Shown here piece after piece: positions 1-6,656 of a DNA stretch of 7,562 nucleotides. Numbering within the stretch: position 1 is the stretch's first letter; each line of letters opens with the position of its first letter. Source of the DNA: VYDC01 sp034420495 (GTDB taxonomy: Bacteria > Chloroflexota > Dehalococcoidia > UBA2979); contig DAOULG010000231.1 in assembly GCA_034420495.1 (NCBI GenBank), positions 1-7,562 on the forward strand, given 5' to 3'. The translations under genes were made by a program, and so were the position numbers. The notes under the pieces were generated by a model that was not told the DNA's origin, made no database searches, and worked only from the letters and a program-made list of their open reading frames with translations.

Positions 1-42
1 GCGGCTGCGACGGGCCTGCGCTCGCCTGCGGCCCCCGGCGGG

Positions 43-1143
43 TCACGCGCCGCCGTCCTCCCGGCGGCCGGCCTGCGCGCCGCCGGCGGCGCCCTCGCGG
101 GCCGCCCAGATCCCGCGTGCGCGCGCCTCCGCCGCCGCCCCCGCCGCGGCGGCCGGGTCGTCGCCCGTCACCACCACCGCGTCGAAGCCGGCGGTGTCCC
201 CCGGGGCGAAGGCGCGCGCCGTCCACTCGGCGCGACCCTCCCGCACGAGGCGCCTGAGCGCTCCGCCGATCTCGGGGGCGAGGATGGTCACCCGGGCGCC
301 GGCGCCGGAGAGCGCCGCGACCTGCCCGGGGGCGCCGTCTCCCCCTCCCACCAGGAGCACGCGGCGCCCGCCGACGTCGAGGAAGAGCGGGCCGGAGGAG
401 CTCGCGCCGCGCGGCGCGGAGCGGCGCGCCTCCGCCGGCTCCCCGCGCGCGCGGCGGGCGGGGGCGGCGGGTGGGTCGTCGTAGGCCCCGCTGAGCCCGC
501 GCAGGACGCGGTCGGCGAGCTCGGCTATCTGCTCGCGGGCGCGGGCGGCCTCGGAGGCGCCCATGCGCCGCCGCTCGGAGAGCCGCTTCGCCGCCTCGTC
601 GAGCGAACGGCGGAAGAACGTGAACGCCTCGATCGCCTGGGAGAGCGGCATGCCGCGCTCGTAGAGCACCTGGCCGTAGCGCTCGCCGATGGCGTCGACC
701 TCGCGCTCGATCTCCTCGCGCGGGCCGCGGCGGGCGATGTCGTCGTCGACGAGCTCGGCGAGGCGGCGTCCGAGCGGCCGCAGCGCCTCGCGCTCGTCGC
801 TCGCCATCTGCTCGTACCAGCCGGCCTCGCGGTGCCCGGAGGAGAGCTCGCGGCGGATGCGGCTGATCGCGGCCTCCCCGAGCTCGCGCCGCCCGCTGCT
901 CCGCCCCTCCACGAACTCGAGCAGCTCGCGCTCCGAGAAGCGTCGATGCCCGCCGGGCGTGCGGAAGCAGCGGATCTGGCCGGCGTCGGCCCAGCGTCGC
1001 ACCGTCGACTCGTTGACGCCGAGCACCTCGCAGGCGCGCGCGATGTTCACCCAGCGCGTCGCCGGTGCGGGCCGCGCGCCGCCGCCGGCGTCGTCCCGGC
1101 GAGCCGTCTCTGGCGGAGGGGCGCCGCTCCGTCTCTCGACCAT
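43..1143 (-). CDS. HTH–RsbRD-like–siroheme-synthase-like Rossmann fusion regulator
   Basis: A 366-residue protein with three recognisable parts. Residues about 31-79 form an excisionase/MerR (BldC-like) helix-turn-helix; the motif TVRRWADAGQIRCFRTPGGH is typical of that class and predicts DNA binding. Residues about 100-215 are an all-helical segment resembling the RsbRD N-terminal sensor domain, including the stretch RGMPLSQAIEAFTFFRRSL. After a Pro/Ala/Arg linker (about 222-250), residues 251-350 resemble the NAD-binding domain of precorrin-2 dehydrogenase (CysG N-terminus/Met8): a PLFLDVGGRRVLLVGGGDGA start, then ARVTILAPEI, then a GDDP turn. The usual VND/ADD segment and the downstream dimerisation helices are missing, so catalysis is doubtful and a ligand-sensing role is an inference. 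The ATG at 1143 has only a close GGGAG (2-bp spacing) or a distant GGAG (11 bp). A GTG at 1050, just before the HTH, is an alternative start without an obvious ribosome binding site. The gene follows dinB after a 93-bp gap with promoter-like sequence. HTH assignment is firm; the C-terminal assignment is good at fold level. Confidence 0.85.
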   Translation of the reverse strand: MVERRSGAPPPETARRDDAGGGARPAPATRWVNIARACEVLGVNESTVRRWADAGQIRCFRTPGGHRRFSERELLEFVEGRSSGRRELGEAAISRIRRELSSGHREAGWYEQMASDEREALRPLGRRLAELVDDDIARRGPREEIEREVDAIGERYGQVLYERGMPLSQAIEAFTFFRRSLDEAAKRLSERRRMGASEAARAREQIAELADRVLRGLSGAYDDPPAAPARRARGEPAEARRSAPRGASSSGPLFLDVGGRRVLLVGGGDGAPGQVAALSGAGARVTILAPEIGGALRRLVREGRAEWTARAFAPGDTAGFDAVVVTGDDPAAAAGAAAEARARGIWAAREGAAGGAQAGRREDGGA

Positions 1144-1236
1144 ATCTCCCGAATCTCCGGAGCCTGTGGAAGACTTACGATACTTTGGGCGTATCGCTGC
1201 GGCCAGCGGCCGGGGCTCCCCGCCGGGCGGGACGCC
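1144..1236 (-). promoter_or_regulatory. Putative promoter region of the HTH fusion gene
   Basis: This 93-bp gap between the dinB stop and the fusion-gene start contains a locally AT-rich patch (about 1165-1197) in otherwise extremely GC-rich DNA. On the minus strand a weak sigma70-like pair can be drawn: TGGCCG, a 17-bp spacer, then TATCGT as the -10. The -10 matches consensus at 4 of 6 positions and the -35 at only 3 of 6. The spacer and -10 coincide with the inverted repeat listed separately. The promoter is an inference; the base-composition shift is seen directly. Confidence 0.4.
1178..1196. promoter_or_regulatory. Inverted repeat CGATAC-N7-GTATCG, possible operator
   Basis: A perfect 6-bp inverted repeat with a 7-bp centre (19 bp in all) lies 35 bp upstream of the start of the HTH fusion gene. 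It falls within the spacer and overlaps the -10 of the tentative promoter. MerR-type activators classically bind inverted repeats inside the promoter spacer, so autoregulation by the adjacent gene is plausible. No T-tract follows it in either direction, which argues against an intrinsic terminator. I saw no second copy in the window. Confidence 0.4.
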
Positions 1237-2577
1237 TCAGCCGCGCGGGGGGCCCTCATCCGGCGGCGCGCGCCGCGCCCCGCCGGGCCTCCCCCCGGCC
1301 GCGCCGGGGATCCCCTCGCCCCCCGGGGGCGCCCCGCGCGTGACGGCGGCGTCGCCGTGGCGGCCGCGGATCGCGTCGAGCGCGCGGTCGAGCTGCTCCT
1401 CGCGGGCGGCGCTCCCCCCGCCGTCCTCGAAGCCGAGCTGGCGCTCGCCGGAGACGAGGTTGCTCGCGGCGAGGCCGACGAGCCTGACGCCTCGCCGCCC
1501 CTGCTGTGCCAGCACCCCGTCCAGGAGCTCCTCGCCGGCCGCGGCGAGCGCGCGCGTGGCGTGGGTGGGCCGCTCCAGAGTGCGGCTGCGCGTGAGCGTC
1601 TCGAAGTCGCCCCAGCGCAGCTTCAGCGTGACGGTGCGGGCGCGCCGCCCGCCGACGCGGAGATCGTGCCCGACCCGCTCGGCGTGCCGCGCCACCGTGC
1701 GCCGCAGCGTGTCGCGATCGAGGACGTCCGCGCCGAAGGTGACCTCGCGCGAGACGGAGCGCGCCGCAACCGGCCGGCCGCGCACCGGCGAGGGATCCCG
1801 CCCGCGCGCGCGATCGTGGACCGTCAGCCCGACCCGCCCGAAGCGCACCTGGAGCCAGCGCCTGTCGAGCGCGGCGAGCTCGCCTATCGTCGCGACGCCG
1901 CTCGCTGCGAGCTCCTGAGCCATCCGCGGACCCACCATCGGGAGCTCGCGCACCGGGACCGGCGCCAGGAACGCCGCGTCCCCGCCGGGCTCCACGACGA
2001 TGAGCCCGTCGGGCTTCGCGCGGTCGGATCCGACCTTGGCGGCGGTGCGGCTCCCGGCGACGCAGGCGGAGACGGGGAGCCGCAGCTCGCTCCGGATGCG
2101 GCCGCACGCCTCCGCCAGCGCGGCCCGCGCCCCGCCCCCCGGCGCGGGCCCGCCGATGCCGGTGAGGTCGACGTACGCCTCGTCGAGGCCCGCGGACTCG
2201 ACGAGCGGCGAGCAGTCGCGGAGGACGGCGTGGAAGGCCTCCGACGCCTCCCGGTAGAGATCGGGGTGCGGGGGGACCACGATCGCGCCGGGGCAGAGCC
2301 GGAGCGCCTGCACCATCGGCTGCGCCGATCGGCAGCCGTAGCGCCGCGACTCGTAGGAGGCGCTCGCGACGACGCCGCGGCTCCCCGCTCCGCCCACCAG
2401 CACCGGCCTCCCCGCGAGGGAGGGGTCCCTCACGCGCTCGACCGAGACGAAGAAGGTGTCGAGATCGACGTGGGCGATGCGGCGGGGGAGGCGGGGACCC
2501 GGGGCGCTCCCGCCTCCGCGCCGCCGCCCGGCTCGCTCCGACATCGAGGGCTCCCGGGCCCTCCGGTCGGGCCCCAT
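1237..2577 (-). CDS. dinB: Y-family DNA polymerase IV (DinB)
   Basis: A 446-residue translesion DNA polymerase that copies damaged or misaligned templates with low fidelity. The palm carries the metal-binding Asp38 in AHVDLDTFF and Asp132-Glu133 in GLDEAYVDLTG. Phe43 aligns with the steric-gate residue that excludes ribonucleotides, and YESRRYGCRSAQPM (75-88) is the usual finger motif. A helix-hairpin-helix region follows around 206-240, and the little-finger domain covers about 270-375. RQLGFED (379-385) is a likely beta-clamp binding motif, followed by the ALDAIRGRHGDAAVTRG segment common in this subfamily and a disordered Gly/Pro/Arg tail of about 30 residues. The chosen ATG has GGGAGG 7 bp upstream; a second ATG at 2544 (residue 12) also has a good GGGAG 6 bp upstream, and both precede the conserved core. 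It starts 21 bp after the membrane-protein gene, so cotranscription with the rib genes is likely. I saw no LexA-type box in that gap. Confidence 0.96.
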   Translation of the reverse strand: MGPDRRAREPSMSERAGRRRGGGSAPGPRLPRRIAHVDLDTFFVSVERVRDPSLAGRPVLVGGAGSRGVVASASYESRRYGCRSAQPMVQALRLCPGAIVVPPHPDLYREASEAFHAVLRDCSPLVESAGLDEAYVDLTGIGGPAPGGGARAALAEACGRIRSELRLPVSACVAGSRTAAKVGSDRAKPDGLIVVEPGGDAAFLAPVPVRELPMVGPRMAQELAASGVATIGELAALDRRWLQVRFGRVGLTVHDRARGRDPSPVRGRPVAARSVSREVTFGADVLDRDTLRRTVARHAERVGHDLRVGGRRARTVTLKLRWGDFETLTRSRTLERPTHATRALAAAGEELLDGVLAQQGRRGVRLVGLAASNLVSGERQLGFEDGGGSAAREEQLDRALDAIRGRHGDAAVTRGAPPGGEGIPGAAGGRPGGARRAPPDEGPPRG

Positions 2578-2598
2578 CAGCGGGCCTCCCGCGCGCCG

Positions 2599-3015
2599 CT
2601 AGCGGGGGCTCTCCGCCGCGGGCTCGGCGGCCGGCGCCTCCCCGGGCCCGTCGCCGGGGAGCTCCGCGGCCGCTTCCTCCGGGGCATCCGCGAGCGCCCC
2701 GTCGGCGCCGGCCTGCTCGAGCGCCTCGGCGACGTCGTCCTCGATGCGGAATCTCGTCCGGCCCTCGAGCTCATCCTCCGTCACCGTCGCGATCGCCTCG
2801 TCGGCGCTCTGGCCGGCGCGCATGCGGCGCGCGACGGCGACGCCGGCGAGCACGACGAGCGCGGAGGAGATCGCCGCCCCCCCGGCCACGTAGCGGTGAC
2901 GGGCGACCATGGCGGGGAAGCGATCCAGCGCGCGGTGGGCGAGCCGGACCGCGTCGTGCGTCGCGTGGTCGAGGCTCTCGCCCCCGCTCGCGTCCCTGCG
3001 CGACCACCAGTTCAT
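2599..3015 (-). CDS. Small single-pass membrane protein of unknown function
   Basis: A 138-residue protein that I do not recognise as a named family. The N-terminal 40 residues are polar and rich in Arg and His. A single hydrophobic segment at about 43-62 (AAISSALVVLAGVAVA) is followed directly by RRMR, then a short region DELEGRTRFRIEDDVAEALE and an acidic Ala/Glu/Pro-rich tail that is probably disordered. Basic residues flank both sides of the membrane segment, so orientation is unclear. The ATG start shares a TGATG junction with the ribH stop and has GGAGG 7 bp upstream, so it is probably translationally coupled to ribH. Codon use resembles that of its neighbours, and the open frame with ribosome binding site and coupling makes it a credible gene. 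Context alone cannot assign a role in flavin metabolism. Confidence 0.8.
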   Translation of the reverse strand: MNWWSRRDASGGESLDHATHDAVRLAHRALDRFPAMVARHRYVAGGAAISSALVVLAGVAVARRMRAGQSADEAIATVTEDELEGRTRFRIEDDVAEALEQAGADGALADAPEEAAAELPGDGPGEAPAAEPAAESPR

Positions 3016-3533
3016 CAGCGGCCCTCCCCGGCGGCCCCGGGAGCGCTCACCGCGTCCCCGGCCGCCGCGAGTTCGCGGAAGAGGAGCGCCATCTCGATGG
3101 CGGCGCCCATCGCCTCGTGCCCCTTGTTGCCCGTCCAGCCGCTCCCGGCGCCGCGGGCGCGCTCGCGCGCCTGCCGCGCCGTCTCCGCGGTGATGAGACC
3201 GAACGTTACCGGGAGGGTGAAGTCGCGCGCCACCTCGGCGATGCCCCGCGCCGCCTCCCCGGCGACATAATCGAAGTGGGGCGTGCCGCCGCGCACCACC
3301 GCGCCGACGCAGGCGATCGCCTCGTAGCGGCCGCTCGCGGCGAGCCGGCGGGCGGCGACGGGGAGCTCGAAGGCGCCGGGGACCTCCACCACGTCGAGCG
3401 CGGGGGCCGCCGCGGCGCTCTCCCTCGCCGCCGCCTCCGCCCCCTCGCGCAGCGCGCCGGTGACGGCCCCGTGGTAGCGGGAGACGACGAGGGCGAGCCG
3501 AAGCCCGGGAACCTCCGGGCCGGGGGCGGGCAC
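3015..3533 (-). CDS. ribH: 6,7-dimethyl-8-ribityllumazine synthase
   Basis: A 172-residue lumazine synthase, which condenses 5-amino-6-ribitylaminouracil with 3,4-dihydroxy-2-butanone 4-phosphate in the penultimate riboflavin step. Family motifs appear in order: ALVVSRYH (14-21) at the substrate-binding start, VPGAFELPVAA (51-61), GAVVRGGTPHFDYV (77-90) with the catalytic-type His86, FGLITAET (111-118), and GNKGHEAMGAAIEMA (135-149), where GNKG belongs to the phosphate-binding region. Length is close to the 150-170 residues usual for the family; the extra residues are an Ala/Gly-rich tail. The start is GTG, one base after the ribBA stop, with a modest GGGG 4 bp upstream, which suggests translational coupling. 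The stop overlaps the ATG of the membrane-protein gene in a TGATG. Enzymes of this family usually assemble as pentamers or 60-mers; the sequence alone does not show which. Confidence 0.97.
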   Translation of the reverse strand: MPAPGPEVPGLRLALVVSRYHGAVTGALREGAEAAARESAAAAPALDVVEVPGAFELPVAARRLAASGRYEAIACVGAVVRGGTPHFDYVAGEAARGIAEVARDFTLPVTFGLITAETARQARERARGAGSGWTGNKGHEAMGAAIEMALLFRELAAAGDAVSAPGAAGEGR

Positions 3534-3534
3534 G

Positions 3535-4803
3535 CTACCCCGGCCGGTCGCTGCCGAGCCGCTCGGCGAGCAAGTGGCCCATCTTGTCGCGCTTCGTCGT
3601 GAGGTAGCGGAGGTTGTGGGCGTTGGGCTCGACCTCGATCGGGATGCGCTCCTCGACCACCAGGCCGTAGCCCTCGAGCCCGGCGCGCTTGTGGGGGTTG
3701 TTCGTCATCAGCCGCATGCGCCGGACGCCGAGATCCACCAGGATCTGGCAGCCGATGCCGTAGTCGCGGCGATCCGCGGGGAGGCCCAGCGCCTCGTTCG
3801 CCTCGACGGTGTCGAGGCCCTCGTCCTGCAGGCGGTAGGCGCGGATCTTGTTGTGCAGCCCGATGCCGCGCCCCTCCTGGTCCATGTAGAGGAAGACGCC
3901 GTGCCCGGACTCCGCGATCGTCTGCATCGCGACGGCGAGCTGCTCTCCGCAGTCGCAGCGCTGCGATCCTAGCGCGTCGCCGGTCACGCACTCGTCGTGG
4001 ACGCGCACGAGGATCGGCGTCTCGGCGTCGACCTCGCCCATCACCAGCGCGATGTGCTCCTTCTGGTCGATCAGCGTGCGGAAGGCGATGGCGCGGAACT
4101 CGCCGAACGCCGTCGGCAGCGTCGCATCGTCGACGCGCTCGATGAGCCGCTCGTTCTCCATGCGGTAGGCGATGATGTCGGCGACGGTGAGGATCCGGAG
4201 CTCGTGCCGCCTCGCGAAGCGCTTCAGATCGGGCATGCGCGCCATCTCGCCGTCGGAGCGCATCACCTCGCAGATCACCGCCGCCGGCTCGAGGCCGGCG
4301 AGCCGGCAGAGATCGACCGACGCCTCGGTCTGCCCGGCCCGCACCAGGACGCCGCCGGTGCGCGCGCGCAGCGGGAAGATGTGGCCCGGCCGGACGAGGT
4401 CGGCCGGCTCCGAGGCGGGATCGGCGAGCACCTCGATGGTGCGGGCCCGGTCGCGCGCGGAGATGCCGGTGGTGATGCCGCGCGCCGCCTCGACGCTGAT
4501 GGTGAAGGCCGTGCCGAGCGAGCTCGTGTTGCGGCGCGTCATCATCGGGAGCCGCAGCCGGTCCACCGTCTCGTCGGCGAGCGGGACGCAGATCAGCCCG
4601 CGCGCGTGGGTCGCCATGAAGTTGACGAGATCGGGCGTGCAGAACTGCGCGGGGACGGCCACGTCCCCCTCGTTCTCGCGGTCCTCGTCGTCGACGATGA
4701 TGACCGGGCGGCCGGCGCGGAACTCCTCTATCGCCTCGGGGACGCTCAGGCGCAGCGGGGAGCGCCGCGCGCGCGTCCGTCTGCTCGCTTGAGGCTCCGC
4801 CAT
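3535..4803 (-). CDS. ribBA: Bifunctional DHBP synthase / GTP cyclohydrolase II
   Basis: A 422-residue fusion supplying both precursors of riboflavin. The N-terminal domain (about 15-210) makes 3,4-dihydroxy-2-butanone 4-phosphate from ribulose 5-phosphate; it shows the acidic metal-binding loop DDEDRENEGD (38-47), THARGLICVPL (65-75), TTGISARDRARTI (111-123), PGHIFPLRA with His141, and GQTEASVDL (157-165). The C-terminal domain (about 225-418) is GTP cyclohydrolase II; the zinc cysteines are Cys272, Cys283 and Cys285 in HDECVTGDALGSQRCDCGEQ, followed by DQEGRGIGL (308-316) and TNNPHKRAGLEGYG (367-380). All key residues are present in both halves, so both activities are expected. The frame stays open upstream to 4914 inside ribE. 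I chose the ATG at 4803 because GGGGAG lies 5 bp upstream and the protein then begins as family members do. It starts 22 bp after ribE. Confidence 0.97.
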   Translation of the reverse strand: MAEPQASRRTRARRSPLRLSVPEAIEEFRAGRPVIIVDDEDRENEGDVAVPAQFCTPDLVNFMATHARGLICVPLADETVDRLRLPMMTRRNTSSLGTAFTISVEAARGITTGISARDRARTIEVLADPASEPADLVRPGHIFPLRARTGGVLVRAGQTEASVDLCRLAGLEPAAVICEVMRSDGEMARMPDLKRFARRHELRILTVADIIAYRMENERLIERVDDATLPTAFGEFRAIAFRTLIDQKEHIALVMGEVDAETPILVRVHDECVTGDALGSQRCDCGEQLAVAMQTIAESGHGVFLYMDQEGRGIGLHNKIRAYRLQDEGLDTVEANEALGLPADRRDYGIGCQILVDLGVRRMRLMTNNPHKRAGLEGYGLVVEERIPIEVEPNAHNLRYLTTKRDKMGHLLAERLGSDRPG

Positions 4804-4808
4804 GACCG

Positions 4809-4814
4809 CTCCCC
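4809..4814 (-). promoter_or_regulatory. Ribosome binding site fixing the ribBA start
   Basis: GGGGAG on the minus strand lies 5 bp before the ATG at 4803. It supports this start over the in-frame ATG at 4914, which would add 37 Ser/Arg-rich residues encoded inside ribE and unlike any DHBP synthase. Confidence 0.7.
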
Positions 4815-4825
4815 GCCCGAGACCG

Positions 4826-5425
4826 TCAGGCGCGACCCTGCTCCTCGAGCAGCGAACGGGCGAGCTGCTCGACGTAGCGCGCGACGATGTCGGTCTCGAG
4901 GTTGATGCTATCACCGGGGCTGCGGCGCGTCAGGTTGGTGTGCTGCTGCGTGTACTGCACCAGCGAGACGGCGAAGCCCTCGTCGTCGCGCGCTACCACC
5001 GTGAGGGAGGCGCCGTCCACGCAGACGGGGCCCTTCTCGACGATGTAGCGCATGTAGGGCCCGGGCACCCGGTAGCGCGCCACGACGGCCTCCCCCTCGG
5101 GCGTCAGGCTCTCCAGGCGGGCGACGGTCTCCACCACCCCCCGGACGAGGTGGCCGGAGAGCCGGTCGGTCGGCCGCACCGACCGTTCGAGGTTGAGCGG
5201 CGAGCCGGCGTCGAGCTCGCCGAGGTTGGACCGCCGGAAGGTCTCCGGCATCACGTCGAAGAGGAGCTCCCCCTCCTCGATCCGCCGCACCGTGAAGTCG
5301 ACGCCGTTCACGGCTATCGAGTCGCCGAGCGCCGTCCCCTCGCGCACCAGGTCGCAGCCGACGACGAGCTCGCCGCCCTCGCGCCGCAGCAGGAGGCCGA
5401 CCTCCTCCACGATGCCGGTGAACAT
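4826..5425 (-). CDS. ribE: Riboflavin synthase, alpha-chain type, variant active site
   Basis: A 199-residue two-barrel protein that dismutates two 6,7-dimethyl-8-ribityllumazine molecules into riboflavin and the pyrimidine precursor. It begins with the near-invariant MFTGIVEEVG. The N-barrel has GDSIAVNGVDFTV (34-46), MPETFRRSNLGEL (59-71) and LSGHLVRGV (89-97). The C-barrel has KGPVCVDGASLTV (131-143), YTQQHTNL (158-165), INLETD (174-179) and ARYVEQL (182-188). Length matches the family (about 195-215). Oddly, the usual NGxCLTV reads NGVDFTV, placing Asp43 where E. coli has Cys48, and the usual second His of GGHxxxGH is Val97 where E. coli has His102. The first His (His92) and Ser140 are kept. 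With the rest of the pathway adjacent the enzyme is probably functional and the changes lineage-specific, but a lumazine-binding paralogue cannot be excluded. The ATG overlaps the ribD stop (TGATG) and has a strong GGGGAGGAGGG tract ending 4 bp upstream. The same frame stays open far upstream through ribD, but only this part resembles the family. Confidence 0.93.
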   Translation of the reverse strand: MFTGIVEEVGLLLRREGGELVVGCDLVREGTALGDSIAVNGVDFTVRRIEEGELLFDVMPETFRRSNLGELDAGSPLNLERSVRPTDRLSGHLVRGVVETVARLESLTPEGEAVVARYRVPGPYMRYIVEKGPVCVDGASLTVVARDDEGFAVSLVQYTQQHTNLTRRSPGDSINLETDIVARYVEQLARSLLEEQGRA

Positions 5426-6594
5426 CAGCCCTCCTCCCCGGCGCCGCCCGCCCGCTCGGATCCGGCCTCCGGCCACGCCGGGGCGCCGGAGATGCGGACG
5501 TCCGGCCCGAGCTGCTCCACCCGGATCCCGGTGAGCCGCGGCGCGTCGGCGAGGCGCTGCGCGCCGCGCCCGGCCGCGGCCGAGGGCGCCCTCTCGGCGC
5601 CGATGATGATCGGCGTGATCACGGCGTGCACGTAGTCGACGAGGCGGCGGTCGAAGAGCGCGCCGAGCAGCACCCCGCCCCCCTCGACCAGCGCCGCCAG
5701 CGTCCCGCGCCGGCCGAGCTCGTCGAGGAGCGCGGCCGGGTCGACGTGGCCGTCGGCCTCCGGGAGGAGGGCGACCTCGGCGCCCGCCTCGCGCATCGCC
5801 TCCCGCCAGGCGGTGCGCGAGCGCTCCGAGGTCGCCACGAGCGTCGGGGAGGGCCCGCGGAGCACGCGCGCCGCGGCGGGGGTGCGCCCGCGCGTGTCGA
5901 CGACGACGCGCAGCGGCTGATGCGCGCCCTCGGTGCTCCCGCCGGGGCGGGCGGTGAGCTCGGGGTCGTCGAGCACCACGGTGCCGGAGCCGACGACGAT
6001 CGCGTCGAAGGTCGGCCGCTCGCGGTGCGCCCACGCGAGCGTCGCCGGGCCGGAGAGCCACCGCGAGTCCCCGGTCGCCGAGGCGAGGCGGCCGTCGAGC
6101 GAGGCGACGAACTTCGCGGTGAGGCGCGGCCGCCCCGTGCGGCGGTGCGTGAGGTAGCCGGCGAGCTGCTCCGAGGCCTCCTCCGCGCCGTCGCCGGTCC
6201 CGACCTCGATGCCGGCCTCGCGGAGCGCCGCCGCGCCCCGGCCGTCGACCCTCGCGTCGGGATCGGCGAGCGCGTACTCGACCCGCCGGACGCCGGCGGC
6301 GCGCAGCGCCTCCGTGCAGGGGGGCGTGCGCCCGTGGTGCGCGCACGGCTCCAGCGTGACGTAGATGGTGGCGCCGCGCGCGCTCTCGCCGGCCTCGGCG
6401 AGGGCGACGCGCTCCGCGTGATCGCCCCCGGGGGGGCGCGTGTGCCCGCGTCCGACGATGCGCCCGTCCCGGACGACGACGGCGCCGACCGGGGGGTTCG
6501 GCGAGCTCCAGCCGCGGGCGTCCTCCGCCTCGGCGAGCGCCGCCCGCATCGGGGCGGAGGGCCCGCGCGGCCCGCCGGGACCGGCGCCGCTCAC
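5425..6594 (-). CDS. ribD: Bifunctional pyrimidine deaminase/reductase RibD
   Basis: A 389-residue two-domain enzyme that deaminates 2,5-diamino-6-ribosylamino-pyrimidinone 5-phosphate and reduces the ribosyl side chain. The deaminase domain (about 16-145) has SPNPPVGAVVV (30-41), HAE (59-61, His zinc ligand and catalytic Glu) and LEPCAHHGRTPPC (81-93) with zinc ligands Cys84 and Cys93. The reductase domain (about 157-369) has KFVASLDGRLA (161-171), SRWLSG (177-182), GSGTVVLDDPELTAR (202-216) and VEGGGVLLGALF (303-314), typical of the NADPH-dependent RibD/DHFR-like fold. About 20 residues beyond the reductase fold form a Gly/Glu/Ala tail. The start is uncertain: the GTG at 6594 is the farthest possible and overlaps the TGA of a possible leader ORF (GTGA), while the ATG at 6549 (residue 16) begins MRAALAEAE and fits the usual family N-terminus but lacks a clear ribosome binding site. 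The stop overlaps the ribE start. It is the first of the four rib genes. Confidence 0.96.
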   Translation of the reverse strand: MSGAGPGGPRGPSAPMRAALAEAEDARGWSSPNPPVGAVVVRDGRIVGRGHTRPPGGDHAERVALAEAGESARGATIYVTLEPCAHHGRTPPCTEALRAAGVRRVEYALADPDARVDGRGAAALREAGIEVGTGDGAEEASEQLAGYLTHRRTGRPRLTAKFVASLDGRLASATGDSRWLSGPATLAWAHRERPTFDAIVVGSGTVVLDDPELTARPGGSTEGAHQPLRVVVDTRGRTPAAARVLRGPSPTLVATSERSRTAWREAMREAGAEVALLPEADGHVDPAALLDELGRRGTLAALVEGGGVLLGALFDRRLVDYVHAVITPIIIGAERAPSAAAGRGAQRLADAPRLTGIRVEQLGPDVRISGAPAWPEAGSERAGGAGEEG

Positions 6595-6656
6595 CCGCCG
6601 CGCCGCCGGTCGGCGCGCGGCGGGAGCTGCGGGGACCCTCGGTCGCTCTGGGGCAC
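6591..6656 (-). CDS. Possible 21-residue leader ORF ahead of ribD
   Basis: A GTG at 6656 is preceded by a perfect AGGAGG (6669-6664) at 7-bp spacing, the best ribosome binding site in this gap. It opens a short frame rich in Arg, Pro and Gly that ends in TGA at 6593-6591, overlapping the GTG of ribD as GTGA. The ribD GTG has only a weak GGCGG site of its own, so reading the leader could deliver ribosomes to ribD. An in-frame ATG at 6689 would lengthen it to 32 residues. No homology is recognisable and chance occurrence is quite possible in such GC-rich DNA. Confidence 0.35.
   Translation of the reverse strand: MPQSDRGSPQLPPRADRRRGG

Noticed and set aside
832..3270. An 812-codon open frame on the plus strand.
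   Set aside because: It lies opposite dinB, the membrane-protein gene, part of ribH and part of the fusion gene. Its translation is an Arg/Ala/Pro/Gly-rich mix with no family motif, as expected for the antisense of GC-rich codons.
3206..3991. A minus-strand 261-codon frame overlapping ribBA and ribH.
   Set aside because: It is out of frame with both genes and has a low-complexity Arg/Pro/Ala composition.
3997..4905. A 302-codon plus-strand frame, with another at 4802-5635.
   Set aside because: Both are antisense to ribBA and ribE, whose identities are certain, and show no recognisable motif.
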